Shown piece after piece: positions 11,701 through 24,815 of a DNA stretch of 64,000 bases. Position 1 is the stretch's first letter; every line of letters starts with the position of its first letter. The stretch comes from Oxyruncus cristatus (Eukaryota; Chordata; Aves; Passeriformes; Cotingidae). The notes under the pieces are model-generated. The model made no database searches. It was given only the letters and a program-made list of their open reading frames with translations, and had not been told where the DNA came from. The stretch is from positions 308,866 through 372,865 of the forward strand of contig VXAY01006699.1 of assembly GCA_013399855.1 (NCBI GenBank). Reading direction: 5' to 3'. The position numbers and the translations under genes are program-made.

Positions 11701-14700
11701 CAATACAGACTTGAAAATATAACGGACTTCTATAATCGACAGAAAAATAGGCAAACTGCAGCATTGATTGTAAATTCCAGGTTGTTTTCTTTATTATTTT
11801 TTTAAGGAATCACAATTTCAGAGACTGAATTAAACACACAAACAAAACAAATTAGTGAAGAGCTACTACAGGACTTCTCCTGGCATGGTATGACCCAGTA
11901 TAGGTATCTCTCCAATCAAAAAATATGATGCATATATAGACACTAATTTGACTAGAAGAATATTTAAAAAAAAAAAAAGAAAAAAGGAAGTTTTTGCCTC
12001 ACTTCTTTGGAAAGCAAAAGTAAAAAATAGTTACCTTTCAGATTTGGTCACTATTATTGAATAAAGAAGTGTATTACCCACAGTCACTGATGAAAAAAAT
12101 TGCAAGAACTTGACAACTGACTATTGCTTAAAAACAGAGTAAATTATACCTGAAGAAGAGCAGTCATTTCTCACAAAACAGAATATTGACTATTTTCAGG
12201 AAAGAAAAGGTTTAATCTTCTAAGAAATTATAAAAAGACCATAGATCCTTCAAAAAGAGAAGTAACTCTAGGGAAGAATGTAAACTTTTTAAGATTTATG
12301 AGCCAATCAATGACAGCCCTTGAGGGATGAGAACAAAAATAGTAGTCATTGCCAAAAGGTTTAAATTATATCTTTTAAACTTGCCGAAGAATGTAAAGGA
12401 AAGAAACCTTTGAAATCTGAAGAATTGTTTCTGACACAATTCAGGATTGAACTGGGCCATACAAGTAGAATAAAACATTGGACCATTAGGCTTTAGAGAA
12501 AGTCAAGAGAAGAACCATCACACTTTCTGTGATGTTCTGTGATGTTCTGATGCATTTGGAAAATATTCTCCATGCTTCCTCAGATCTGATACAGTAGTAT
12601 TTAAGGTATTTTGGGACCTGTTTTTTCTCCTTCCTGCATTCTGTATACCTGTAGATGCTAGCAGGACCCCTACCCTTACCCCTACCCCTACCTTGATGAT
12701 AAATATCTCTGGTATTTAAGCTAAGATTTGACTCAGCTGCCAGCTGCTGTGAAAGAAACATACTTCAGTGAAATTTGATCATATGGTATTTATTAATGTA
12801 TTATTAATGGAGAGATGAATGGTTTCAATAATAATTCTTAGTATTTTTCACTCCCTACAAGGGTAAAATAGACAGCTCCATTAATCCGGGTTATTTTCAA
12901 TGAGCTACACAAAATGCTACGTGGGCCCCTTACTTCCGTCACATCATCCCACAGCAAGAAAATATGATATGGTAGGGATTTGTCTTGATTTATCTCATAT
13001 GAAGAATAGGCCCAAAGTAGACATAAAACTTCCTTTCTTTACTGTCTTCTGATTGTTTCACTGAATTTATATGACTTTGGTGCATTAATAATCAGACTTT
13101 GAGAATTCCCTGATATATCAGCTAGTTATCTCCAAGAGACTTCTGTAAGTATGTAAATATGTTAGCCTGTAATAACATTCATGTGCTTGGATTAGAAAAC
13201 TAGTTCTGTTTTTTGATGTGTTTACTAACTGTGTGCCCAGACCATATCCTAATGCTCAATATAAATTAAATTGAGTATTGTTATTTTTATTACTACATGA
13301 TGTGAACAGGGTAGAATATTCAGACTTTCTAGAATGACTAAAACCTGGGACATCTGAGAGAAAAAGTCTGACAATTATCTGACCAGCAAGACTTTTACTC
13401 CTTTATGATAGCCTGTCAGTGTAAAGTATTTGTTTATGCCATAGATACACTCATGACTTTTTAAGGTAACACAAATGATGGCATAAACTACAGGAACTTT
13501 TTAGGCTAGATTCTGTTCTTCATAACTAATAGAAGCTCCATTAGAAGCTGCTCTAAGTGCCAGAATCCCACAGTGAGAGGCCCTCTGCCCACTGAATTTT
13601 GTTGATGCTACAATTGTATGTTCCCATGGATTTCAAGGAGGACTAGAGTGATTTAGGATTCATGTTCACAGCCAGCATCCTGATGGGTCACTATGCATCT
13701 GCATAACTTTTCAAATTGCAGTTCTGTCCACCTCTGGCTTTGCCTACATTTTAGCTTTTGATGATACAGCTATCAATCAAGAATGAGTAAAAAGAAATTT
13801 AAGCTAATCTCTGGGAAAAGATCTTCCTCTTAAAACTTCACAGGCTTACGGGAAGATTTCCAAATATGTTTAACGCCTCTGAAGATCTGTCCTTAATGTA
13901 AAGAAGCAGACTGGAAACTCAAGTGCAAAGCACAGAGAGAAGAGACACACTTAGAGAATCACAAAGATAAGTCAAAATTCACTTCTAAGTCATAAGATGC
14001 TAACGACATGGCAGGTTGCTCTGCCCCATGCACACACTTTCCAGCTCAAAGATATTAATAAAAGTCTAGCATTTGCTCAGATGGTGTAAGAAGAGTGGAA
14101 CTTATATATCATCGTGGTGATCTGTAAGCTACAGCTAGCTTCAGACAACAAAGCATTGTAGAGACAAAACAGGATAAAGTATTGAATTTCATTATTTAAT
14201 ACCCAGAAGGAGGTTTTCCATGGATTTCTAAAGTCAGTCCAGATTTATCAATATTTCTCTGCATAACCCTTTCATTTTTCTGACTGATCCTGTGAAGGAC
14301 TCTTCATTCCTGGTGAGTCTGACCTAAGCTTACAGAGTTACAAGATCCATGGCAACAGGACAGATGGGGATGAAGCACCTGATTGTAGGGACCCCAAGAG
14401 TGTCTTAAGGCCGTTCTTTGATAGGTCATGACTGATATTGACTGAAAAACTCACAACATGGGCGTGTTTGAGGACACTCTGGACTGAGAACTTCTCTGTT
14501 TGCTGAGAATTTAAATACTATTTTAAAATTAAAAAAAGTTTCCTACAAGGTTGTAAGCTTGCTGTTTGCCCCACTCTAGTTACTAAATATGCAAGATTTC
14601 AAAATTCAATAAAATCTCCTTTTGAAGAAGAGACAATGGGCTGGATGGAAGGATCTACAAAGGACAGTAAGCGAATCTCTAAGCGTATATTTTGGACATT

Positions 14701-16795
14701 AAAATAAATAAATAAACACATAAATGAAATAAGTAGACTGTTACCAATTTTGCCAGCAAAAGGTCAAAGTCTTTCAAATGAAAAGCACTGATGCATCAAG
14801 GACAAACAAACAGACTGCCTTGCAAACTATGTGGATTTCTATGGGAGTTTATTTGTGTATATCCTGGGGGATCTACAACACATTGAAAGAATGCATTTGA
14901 GCCTTGTATCCTAAATGTGTCTGTTGCTAGGTGATGTAATATCCTTGTAACCCTAAGAACTTGAAGGACAATTGCATTCAGTGACATTTCTGTTGCCAGC
15001 AGCAAGCTACTGAAAAAGTGGAATTGAAGAATTTTTTTAGTTGACGTTTGTTCTTGAAAACTTTTCCGTTCAATACTTTTGAACTAATGCAGTAGACTTT
15101 TAATATTATTTTTCTCCTAAAAGCACAGCTATGCTGTTTTCACTCTTGAAATATTAGTCTTATCAAATGCCCTTTGGAAAGATTCAGCATTTAGTTTTAA
15201 ACCAAGCTCTCGATTTAATCCCATATTGGAGGGAAAACAGGCTCTTCAGTTACAGAACTTACACTGGGAGGAGTTATTCAACACTTGGCTGTGCAGTAAG
15301 CCATCCACTGCAGGGCTTCAAAGGTCCTGATTATTCTCCAATTTGTGTGTTGGCTGGGAAAGAAAGTAGAAGGAAGAAGATTATGATAAAGGTGGAATGA
15401 TAATAGCAGAAAATGAATGTTGGCAAAAGAGTCAAATTTAGTTTAAACTTCTCTAACAATGGAATTAAAAAAAAAAATATTGATTGGTTTTGAACGTAAC
15501 GTTTCACAGGAAGAAACACCAAATATCTGCAAATCTGCAGTATGCTATTCAAGATATCAAGACCGACATCCATATCATAATATCAAAAGTGGGCAGAATG
15601 CTGAGTGAAAAACACTAAAATGAAACTAGTAAGTGGATCATGCCTTATAGAGGACCTCACAGGGGAAATAAAAAAATCTATAAACTAATTAAAGAAATTG
15701 CAATCAAGCAACATCTCACCAATGTTCCTGCCAACCCACCAGAGTTCTACTGATGTAAGAGCAGCTGTGGAACAGAAGTGAGAGAATAATTTCTTTATTA
15801 TCTCAGTTGTCTATTATGGAGCTCTTGTGTGTGAGAGAAATTCTATGAAAAATGTAACTAACAAAGTACTTTTTTCCTCCTATGCTGTTAACTGGCTACA
15901 TGAATCTGGTGTCTTTAAAGATTTATGTTACAAAGACCTGAAATGATCTTTTTAGGACTATGAAAGAAAAATGTAATAGTGTTAATGATTGGATAGAGCT
16001 TATTTTCTCTTTTTGGTGTTATTGTAGTATTAAAAACAAAGGGGGGAATTCCATTTTTTAGGACATTTACTTAAAATTTATCTTTGTTTTGGTGGTTAAA
16101 AAACTTCAATAATCACTTGGTAGCAGTCTCTGATATTTTTGTATGTTTTTCTGAGTCTGAGCTGGATCCAAGTAAAGAAGAGGAGAAAAAGAGAAAGTAA
16201 GAGAGGAAGATTTTTTTTTTCTAAATGTTTAGAAAATTTCTGTTTGTTTTGATCAATGTTTCAGGACTTTTCTGTTTTACTAAGTGAGTTGGTTGACCTT
16301 ACTGAAGAAAAAAATCTGATTAAGGCATTGTCTTCCATGCCCTCAAGTTTTTCAAGTAAATGGTTAATTCAGGATCAAATTATCTGATCTAATGAAGATT
16401 ACAGAGATCAATGAGAAAATATCAATAAGACTGAGAATATTCTTCAGTTACAGTTTTTTCCTGGTTCAAGTGACATTCAAAGCTCTATTGTCAGGGCTGC
16501 TGACTCAATTTTTATAATGCTACTGTAGCATATAGATTATTTAAAACTTTATGACTACTAACAACAGCTGCTTACTTTGTAATATCACAATTTTTTTTCC
16601 TCTTTATCACAAAGCTCATTTAACAATGTATTGAAATGATTTGCCTCTTTGGTTTAATAAAAATTTCTTCATAACAAATTAAAAAATGTAAAAACCTTAA
16701 GTTTTCTTAAAAAAGTGTGGGTTCAGCTGTCTGTCCTGTTTTCTTTATTTAATAATTGCAGCATATTTCCTTAGTTTTCTTTCTGTATTGTTCCT
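5755..16795. other. long stretch without supportable genes
   Basis: About 11 kb of AT-rich DNA. Open frames here are short (60-110 codons), lack recognisable domains and often overlap on both strands. Small features include an A-rich run at about 11963-11980, a C/T tract at 12667-12692 resembling degenerate telomere-like repeats, and a short CpG-containing patch at about 12885-12945. One weak CR1-like phrase near 9530 could not be confirmed. The stretch is best read as intergenic or intronic. Confidence 0.6.
12667..12692. repeat. short C-rich (CCCTAC)n-like tract
   Basis: The plus strand reads as four loosely repeated CCCTA/CCTTA units. This resembles a degenerate interstitial telomeric-type motif, but the unit is not the exact vertebrate TTAGGG complement throughout and the tract is only 26 bp. 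It is probably a chance simple repeat. It also explains the Gly/Arg/Lys-rich run in an open frame on the minus strand. Confidence 0.5.
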
Positions 16796-16821
16796 GAAAT
16801 ACTTGTTATCATATACTTCAG

Positions 16822-16964
16822 TTGCTGTCTGGGTGTGAAGGACTGTACGTAAAGACTGTTCACAAGGGAAAAGTACCGTTCAGAAAAAGTCCACATTTCT
16901 TGCGGATGTTAGAACATGACCTGAAACATGAGCATGACGCCGAGATGTCCAATCTTGCTATTTG
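16822..16964 (+). CDS. possible coding exon, product not recognised
   Basis: An acceptor-like ATACTTCAG precedes 16822. The following frame is open to a TGA at 16978, and a weak donor GTATGG lies at 16965. The peptide is rich in His, Lys and Glu/Asp, with segments such as KVPFRKSPHFLRMLEHDL. Four CpGs are present, unusual for this neighbourhood. The open run is only about 60 codons, and the exit phase with the stated donor does not match the entry phase of the 17154 candidate. If both are real, one splice site is misplaced. No family is recognised. Confidence 0.15.
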
Positions 16965-17153
16965 GTATGGCAAACCCTGAAGTTTCAGACCCATGACTGT
17001 CTGGTAAAATGGTCACAGAAAAACAATGTAGCAATGCTTATACTCAGTAGAATATGAAATAGTTGTGTAAAATTAAACTCTGTAAAGGCTTTTCAGTATA
17101 CTGGAAGCCAATCTGTGATAGAGAGCATGATTATTTACTGGATTTGTTTACAG

Positions 17154-17490
17154 TTTATTGTGGCTTCCTGAGCTCCATTGCCAACTTCATTTCTGGCGAA
17201 ATTACATTCCCTCGGGATAATTGCTCATTCTCTAAGAACTGCTCCTACATTTTGGTCTGGGTTTCAGGAAAGCACGCAGAGCAAGATTACATGGAAAGCA
17301 GAAAAACTACACTACTGGAAATAGACGTGGTGGGAGGCAGAATGGATGTATTAGCTCAAGAGACTATCACTATAGCAGTCTTAAAAGGCAGTGGAAAGAA
17401 TGAGACTTTCCTAGGAGATCAGCACAGCCTTTCTGCAGGGCACAGTGTAAAGTTTAATTCAGGTACAACTGAGTACTGCTTGACTGAAAA
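17154..17490 (+). CDS. possible coding exon with N-glycosylation sequons, product not recognised
   Basis: This is the best coding candidate in the window. A single plus-strand frame stays open from 17063 to a TAA at 17492 (143 codons). It reaches a near-consensus donor (GAAAA then GTAAGT at 17491), so the TAA lies in the intron if the site is used. Two acceptors are plausible: TTTTCAG at 17090-17096, or TTTGTTTACAG ending at 17153, chosen here. The predicted segment has paired NCS sequons near its middle (NCSFSKNCSY) and a NET sequon later. It also has several cysteines and alternating hydrophobic runs (TLLEIDVV, ETITIAVL), which would fit a beta-rich extracellular domain. GC content and CpG count exceed the flanks. 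An open frame of this length is nevertheless expected about once per window by chance, and no family is recognised. Confidence 0.28.
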
Positions 17491-17494
17491 GTAA

Positions 17495-19980
17495 GTCTGG
17501 AGAACATAAATACCTCTCTAGAGGACTCTAACTGTGGTTAGGAAGGGAAGATTTTCTTATTTATTTTTTTAAATTAATATGCATTATATCCTGTTGCATA
17601 CTAACATTTCTAGATTAAAACTTTAATAATAAACACTAATTTTAGAGACTTCTATACAGAGTATACCAGTATACCAGAAAACTCTAGAAAATACCTGAAC
17701 AAATTGTACCTAATATCTCTCACATAATCCAGTGACTTACCACACCATGAAATCAGTCTGATTAGGTGACAAATCTTACAAGGCTTGGGAGTCTGATAAT
17801 AACTTAGGGTAGAGCTAAACACACTGTTTTTCTTAACTTTTTGTCATGTGAAGACCCATGTTTATCTATTCCTTTTACTAGGTGAATCTTATGGTAGAAG
17901 AAATCTGCTGGATAATAGAAAATGATTTCACATATTTACACAGTGCACAGGTAGCACTCTTACCTGCTCTAATATCAAATGTACCACATCTACCTCTCGG
18001 ATAATTACCGTGCTTGTGCGATGCTGCCTTCAGCAGTACTTTTCTTCTGTGTCGAGCTATTTTTTAGCACTGCTTTTGACATGGGTCCATTTATCCTGCT
18101 CCAGCTACTGTTGCATAAGCTTTTCACACAGGCACAGGTACTTTGCTTTGCTATCTGGGTTCAGCAGTTTTCAGATAACAGTTGTTCTCACTGGCAGGGA
18201 AACTGCAGAGGCAGATGTGCTGGTGCCTGCATTAGAGAGCTTACAGAGAAGTTTGTGAATGCCAGTGGGACACCTTCAAGGGGGCTGGATGCAGACATGT
18301 AGATGGACATAAAAATATGCCCTCTCTAGAACAAGGGCAATCTTAATTCCTCAATTGCACTGTATAGCCGTGTTGGCACGTGTATCACATAATGACAAAA
18401 TCCCTCCATTTTCTTCTAGGTGATAAGTTTGTATTCTTATTGTCAAATACTCTCACAAATAGGTGTTCTGTGTACAGCAGAGTAAGCTATGAAGGAAGCA
18501 GCAATAAGAAAAACTAAACTGACATTGCATGAAGAAGCATTTTCTACCTTTCACTTTATGTACTTTGCAAATATGCAAGGGTAAATTCTTCATTTAATCA
18601 TCATTATACTGGTAATTCCGGTTTTCATTTATTTCAGGTCTTTTTCCTTTAAAGTTTTAGATCGGAGTTTGCATAAGAGTGGTGACACTGACATTGTTTT
18701 CTTTAATATTATAATTTTTCAACCACTGTAATTTGGTTAAAAGAAATGATTGCCTGAAATGGAATTCGGGACATTATTACAACCCAAAACTTAGGATTTC
18801 GAGATCTGTAGAAAAGCAAGTTTATAAAATCTTTGAGAGGTGCTTTCTAAATGCCATTTAATAACCAATAATAATTCTCAGTTTATTTAGTTTTCTGTGA
18901 ATCATGTTTATTCTTGACATATCCTTAATGAAATCATTATACTAAGAGGAAACTGAATTGCCATGCTCTAAGAATTTTCTGAACTAACTTCTTTCTTACT
19001 ACAAGAGTGTTGCCAGCTCGTTAGAGGGGAAATGCCAGTGCCTTCAACTTGTGTCAGGATTGTACTTGTCATTTATGGCCACACACAGATGTGGGAATTG
19101 GAATTCTACTTACTTGTTGGTGAACACTGCTCATCTTTACTGCCAAGGCAAGGTAGGATCCTTTCTGACATCTACTTTCACTGATTCTTCCTTACTTTGT
19201 AATGGGAAGTCTTTCAGAATTCTTGAAAACATAGTAATTGACTTTTTTTGGGTGCTTTATCATGTTTGAGGCAGAAGCACAGAAAACCTTCCTAGCTCAG
19301 ATTTCCTTCTTCCGACCAGTATTTGAATTCTCTGATTTCAGACAGTGCTATGTTTCACTTGAAGTTTAGGGTAATATCTATAAAAAACTTGATAAACCAA
19401 GTTTATCAGTCCTTGATCTTGGCTTCTACATACAAGTTATTGTGCAGTAGTATTATAATTCTGTACTGATGATATAACCTGTCTCATACTGTATTTCATT
19501 TTTCCTACCAGAGAATGACAGGATGATAGCTTTCCAAATAAGTACCTTAAATATTTTCAGGATGAGTTGAAATATCTTGCTATATTTTCTGGAAAATAAC
19601 ACAGACACAATGATACTTTTACATCCTGCCTTCCTTATCTGTACAATCTAAGTTTACATTTAAAAAAAAAAGTATGCTGTACTATACACACAGTGAGAGT
19701 GCTTGACACAGTTCAACCTTTTTTGTATGTTTTGCTATTCAGTTAGTTAAGAGTGGCACTTTAAGTTTCTAATCATGAGTTTCTGAATAAAACAAACATT
19801 GAAACGTCATCACTGGTTTGGATTCAAAGCTTTGTATTTTGAACATTTAGCAAGTTCAAAGATGATGATTATAAATGAAGTTCAGCGTAATTCACCTTGA
19901 GTATCAGACCACCATGCACATCTTCAACTCTCTATTTTGAAAGAAAAGTCCAGACGTCCTGCTAAATATCTTTATCAATG
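17495..19980. other. no established feature; two minor coding-like runs
   Basis: Mostly AT-rich. Overlapping open frames lie at 17979-18302 and 18010-18258 (plus) in a slightly GC-richer patch containing several AG/GT pairs. A 50-codon open frame at 19032-19184 (plus) has a possible donor GTAGGA at 19153. None has a recognisable domain. A short A run lies at about 19660-19669. Confidence 0.4.
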
Positions 19981-19994
19981 GTCTAGTTGATATT

Positions 19995-20068
19995 GTGCTG
20001 TTCAGTCAAAGGCTGGACTTGATGATCTGGGAGGTCTTTTCCAACATATAATGATTTTATAATTCTAA
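19995..20068 (+). mobile_element. CR1 LINE 3'-tail fragment
   Basis: The phrase 'ggctggacttgatgatctgggaggtcttttccaac' followed by degenerate 'atgattttataattcta' matches the terminal region and tail of avian CR1 on the plus strand. Only this end is present, and the tail octamers are decayed, which suggests an old insertion. Confidence 0.85.
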
Positions 20069-20069
20069 G

Positions 20070-23000
20070 TCCAGAAAGCCTAGATGAATTCTACAGGGTA
20101 GCAAACTGCCAAAGTCTAAGAGATACAGAAAAAAAAATTCCAACTCTGCTGACTGTAAGAACCCAGTTGAGTACCTCAGGGGTTATGTTTTGAGTTTTTT
20201 CCTAGGTGTTCAGTGCATAGTTTCCTAAGAGCAGTACAAGGGAATATTATTACCTTTCATTCTCTATCAGGTGCTTTCTAGAGTATTTGCACTCTTTAGC
20301 TTGAAATAGAACTTAATAGATGACTGATTAAACATATATTCTAAGAGTTGCACAAATCTTTTTTAGATAGGAAATGCTATGCAATATAGTTACCTTGTGT
20401 GTAAATGACACCTGCCCCTATTACAAATTTCTTGTGAACTTTCGATGCATTGATCACGTATTGCTAAGAAATAAATGATCCAAACAAACATCTAGCCTTT
20501 CTCCAGTCATCCCTTAATGAAGTAATAGCAAGTCAATATTAGGTATTTTCTAATTTCTTAGATTTCTGCTGGCTGGGTTCCACACTTTGCTAGGACAGTA
20601 ATGGACTGATACCATTATCTGTCATCAACCTTTAATGCCAGAAATTACTGTTTATGGCATGGAATACTAGAAGGGGAAGATGTTCCAATTATTTTTCCAT
20701 TTTTTAACAGCTAATGGTCTGAGTAAATGAATTCAGGTCAGTTCTCATGAAGTGATTTTGTTCAGCAGAAACTACAGTCTTTGGCAGCAGGAAATATTTG
20801 GATAGACTAGAGAGAAAAAATGAATGTCCCCTCTACTAAAAACATGGGACAAAGGCCAAACTCCCCTTGAGTGGAAATTCCCCAGGTGCTTGGGATTTTA
20901 TCCTAGTACAAAACTTGTATTTTTTGGCTTACTAAGCCTAACTAGGTTCCAGGCATCACCTCTAATTTAGCGTGTATTACCAAGGTTGGAAAGAGAGTTT
21001 GACTTCACAGTGCAGCTATCTCTGGCTGAAAAAAAATCTATCATCCCTCAGTTCTCAAGTGTTTTTGTTTGTTTGTTTGGGGTTTTTTTTTGAAAAATAT
21101 TAAAAATACAAAACCTTTTCACAGCTTCAATACTACAGGTATTTCGGTGGTCAGTCCTTCAGATATCTGTGATAGATTTTCTACAGCATTTTTTACACAG
21201 TTATTACCTATTTAGCATACCAGTACAAACACTAAAAACTGTTTCTGTGGAAAGTACTGCCTTGGAGATCAATATAAAACAGGTTTGTTTATTTGTTTTT
21301 GTGAGAGGGAGTTTGTACATGTTTCCTTTCAGCCGTTAGGGACTACTTTGGAATTTCTCTGCAGTAGTTCGGGCTCATCTTCTGAACCCTCAACCTATTC
21401 TTGAGCCAGCATCCCGTATCCCACAGCCCTTTTGTGTCAGTCCCCAAAGTTTCCTTTCATTCCAACAGTTTCTCTTCTTAGTCCTCTTCTTGAAGTACAT
21501 GAATCCAGCCTTAAACATGGGAACCAGCAGTTCTCTACGGGGAAATGATTCTGTTCCTCTTCCTGTCCCCTGCAGGAAGAAGAAACATCTCCCCAGCATT
21601 TCAGCCACTCTCTTCTCCTAAGGCATTTTCACATGAAAGACAGGCATTTATTCTGACTACTTCAGAGACTCCTCTGTCCCCAAGGAACATAACACTAGCC
21701 ATGTTGGCTGATAGCTGACTCTGGGTGCTCTGAGACACTAGGTGGCCTCACAAAAAAACAGCTGCAGTTCAAAGGCTGTTTGCATGCAGCTATACCATAT
21801 ACAACTTTCACAATTCGTGTCAAGCTGCAACATAATCCTGGACACTTCCCAGGTCTTCTCTAGTGAAAACAAATTTAAAGAAATGCTTTCCCCTTTTTTA
21901 TCCAAAACAACATGCCCTTCTGTTTCAAATTCAGCTTGCAGAATGATTGTCAATGCACTTGGTATGTCTGAGTTGGGACTTTGGCTTTCTGATACTTCCC
22001 CCGGTAGTTCAACATGAATATAGAGAAAGCTTATTCTCCAAGGGCTTGCAAAATAAGACAATATAATATTTGACAATACAATATCACAGCACTTAGAATC
22101 GTTGGACTATCTTTTGAATCTCATAGGGGTTCAAGTTTCATTCCCGTTTACATGCTACAGCCCTCATACCTATCACTGTATTTTCTTATAAATTTCTCTG
22201 AAGCTCTATATTTTCAAGAGATTCAGCTTTTACCTTTCAACACATAAGGCTCCCTTCTTCCTTTCTTTTAAACAACACTTGCAATGACGATTGAATATAC
22301 TATGACTTTTTAAAATATTTTTTCTTTACTCTTCAGTAAGACAAGTACTGTGTTTCCTTTTTTCCTGACAATGAGACTGATTATTTTTGTTTTTTTCTTG
22401 GGTCATTAAAAATGTGATTATGAAATATACTATGTGGAAAACAATAAATACAAGAGTAATATTCAGTTGAAAAACCCCAGACTTAACCCCAGGCTATTCA
22501 GTGTACATTGGCTGTGTTGTGAGTAGAAGCACAAAAGACATGCTTTGGTGCATAACATATCACCTCTTTCCTTCCTAATGTGCTCTACAGTTCTGGTGTT
22601 GGCAGAAAGAGAATATGTAGCCTTTGATGCTGCTGAGCCAGCTGGCTGCCTGGGTTTTCCATCTTTTTTCTCATGATGTTTGTATTAGGCCTGTGTTGCA
22701 GGACCAAAGAGAGTTTTAAATACCCTTGCCTGCTCAAGTTTTATTAGATTTATCATACAACATTTACATCTGGAGTTGAAATCTGAAGTGGTTCTTACAC
22801 AGCCAAAATATTGAACTTTCAAAACAGATTGCAAATACATACTCAAGAAGTAATGTGGTGATATACTTCAAGAAATATTATTCTGAACAGAGGATAGAAC
22901 ATGTGATCAAAAGTAATTTTTCAAATGTTAAATACCAAATTGCTGTAATTTCTAAATTGAAACATCCCAAAGCCACATTTCATGTTACAATGTGACAGTT

Positions 23001-24815
23001 ATTCCTTGCGCCTAAGTGCAAAGATCTTCACTTCAAATTAAATAATAATTAAAAAAAAAAAAAAAAAGAAAGGATGAGGAGAGAGAAAAGCAACAAAGAC
23101 AAAAAGTTTATATTTTCTAGATTAATCAGAAACTGAGTTTCCATATGAGCTGAATGCTTCTTTCATGAGGATGTGAAGGTAAAGTATATTAAGAGTATCA
23201 AGTTACACTACACACTCTTGAAAATATAGATTGACCAGGAATGCTAAGACAGCCATTTTGCCTCAGGACAGCCAAGTTCTTCTATATAATACCACTAAAG
23301 GCATCATTTAAAGTACATTTTGAAAGGGAACCGGGATACTGCTAAAAGGTGTTGTATACTGAGCAAATCACCATGTTAGTTATGGTACCTATTAAAATAG
23401 CCAGCCTTAATTCCTTACTAGTTACTGCAAAAGTAACGAGTTATTTTTAGAATGGAGATTGCAAGTTCTTCTGCTCAGCCACACAAGGACTAAAGCAAGC
23501 CAGGTACTTGCCTCCATTTAGTTTTATTCCATTGTTCAGAGAAAACACTGGGTTACCATTTGAGCTTGACATCTTGTGGAGACCATACAGTAGAAGACTG
23601 CTCCAAGACCATTTGTTCTTAATGAAAGTAATTTGTTACTAGCTAAAGCAAAATGTTCTTTGTCTTTCTGCCAAAAACGCCTTGTCTATCGTCTGTGTTT
23701 GCTGAGCTCACACACCATAATGGAAACACTATGAGATATGCTTAAAACAACAGCATTACAAGCAGGACACACTTCATTGTTCTGAAACAATAGGCATGAG
23801 TGTGTTCTTTGTCACACTTTTATCTACCATAGAAGCCCATTGACACGGTGGAGATTCAGCATTTCTTAATTGCCTTTTTAATTTAGTCCACTCTTTTCCC
23901 CAGGGCTGATGCACTGATTCTCCTCATTCCTCCTTCATCCCCCTCTCAATAGACCTGCTTTATGAGATACATTTTAAAACATCTGGGTTTTTTTATTATG
24001 TTCACATGTTTTTACATAACTGTATTTCTTTCTTTTATGAATTTAATAATCTCTTTGAGGCAAGTGTTAAGAATACTTAAGGGAAACATAGATGTCCTGG
24101 GAGTAGATGGTTTATAAAAGAAGGCAGGACTGAAATGTAAGGAAAAAAATAATTAATAAATAACTTAGGGAAAAAAGGGTAGTTGGGGCAAGAAAAATAC
24201 AGATAGCAAAATGGTTCTCAGTTAATTACATTGCCACAGGCAGCCTTAGGAGAGGAAATTCACATAATTTCATATACATGGACTTTGTCTGTACAGAGAC
24301 AGCACTTTGTGATGGCAGCCTAGAAAAGAACAGGATTTGGGGACATATGAATATTTGGACATCAGATGAACTGTCTAACATAGCCTTCATTTCCTTTACT
24401 ATGTAAGTTTTTGAGTGCTCTAACATAATTCCTTAAAAGTATAGGAACACTTTTCAGAAATCATTAAGTACCCATAGGACACATGAAACAGTGTACATGA
24501 GGGAGTTAGCTGGGTAGAATTAAAAGTATACTTCACACTGCTGTCTTTCCATTCAAAAGAAGAAAAATAAAAGATGAAAAAAAGTCATCATCTGTTGTGG
24601 AAAAGGAATTGCACAAGAATATGAAATATTCATGACTCTAATCCTTTGAACAAGTGCGGTTAAACCAGTGAGTATACAGATAAACCACAAAATGTTATAT
24701 GTTACTGAGGGATTAAAACATAAATGAAGGTATGGTGCAGTATGCATCAGCTGTATTAAAAATCGTAGTTTGTGTTGCAGTAGAGTATCCTTTTTCTCTG
24801 CTTACAATATGCTTG
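20070..24815. other. stretch without supportable genes
   Basis: AT-rich. It contains a T/G low-complexity run with TTTG units at about 21062-21094 and a 17-base A run at 23051-23067. Overlapping open frames occur on both strands at 21738-22076 (112 codons minus, 91 codons plus). This overlap is typical of a chance stop-poor patch, and no domain or splice logic supports either. A slightly GC-richer patch at 21360-21620 has no recognised content. Confidence 0.55.

Noticed and set aside
12667..12692. Interstitial telomeric repeat
   Set aside because: The tract is only 26 bp with inexact units; too short and degenerate to claim a fusion or telomere origin.
21738..22076. Overlapping 112- and 91-codon frames on opposite strands
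   Set aside because: Bidirectional openness is typical of a chance stop-poor patch, and there is no domain or splice evidence.
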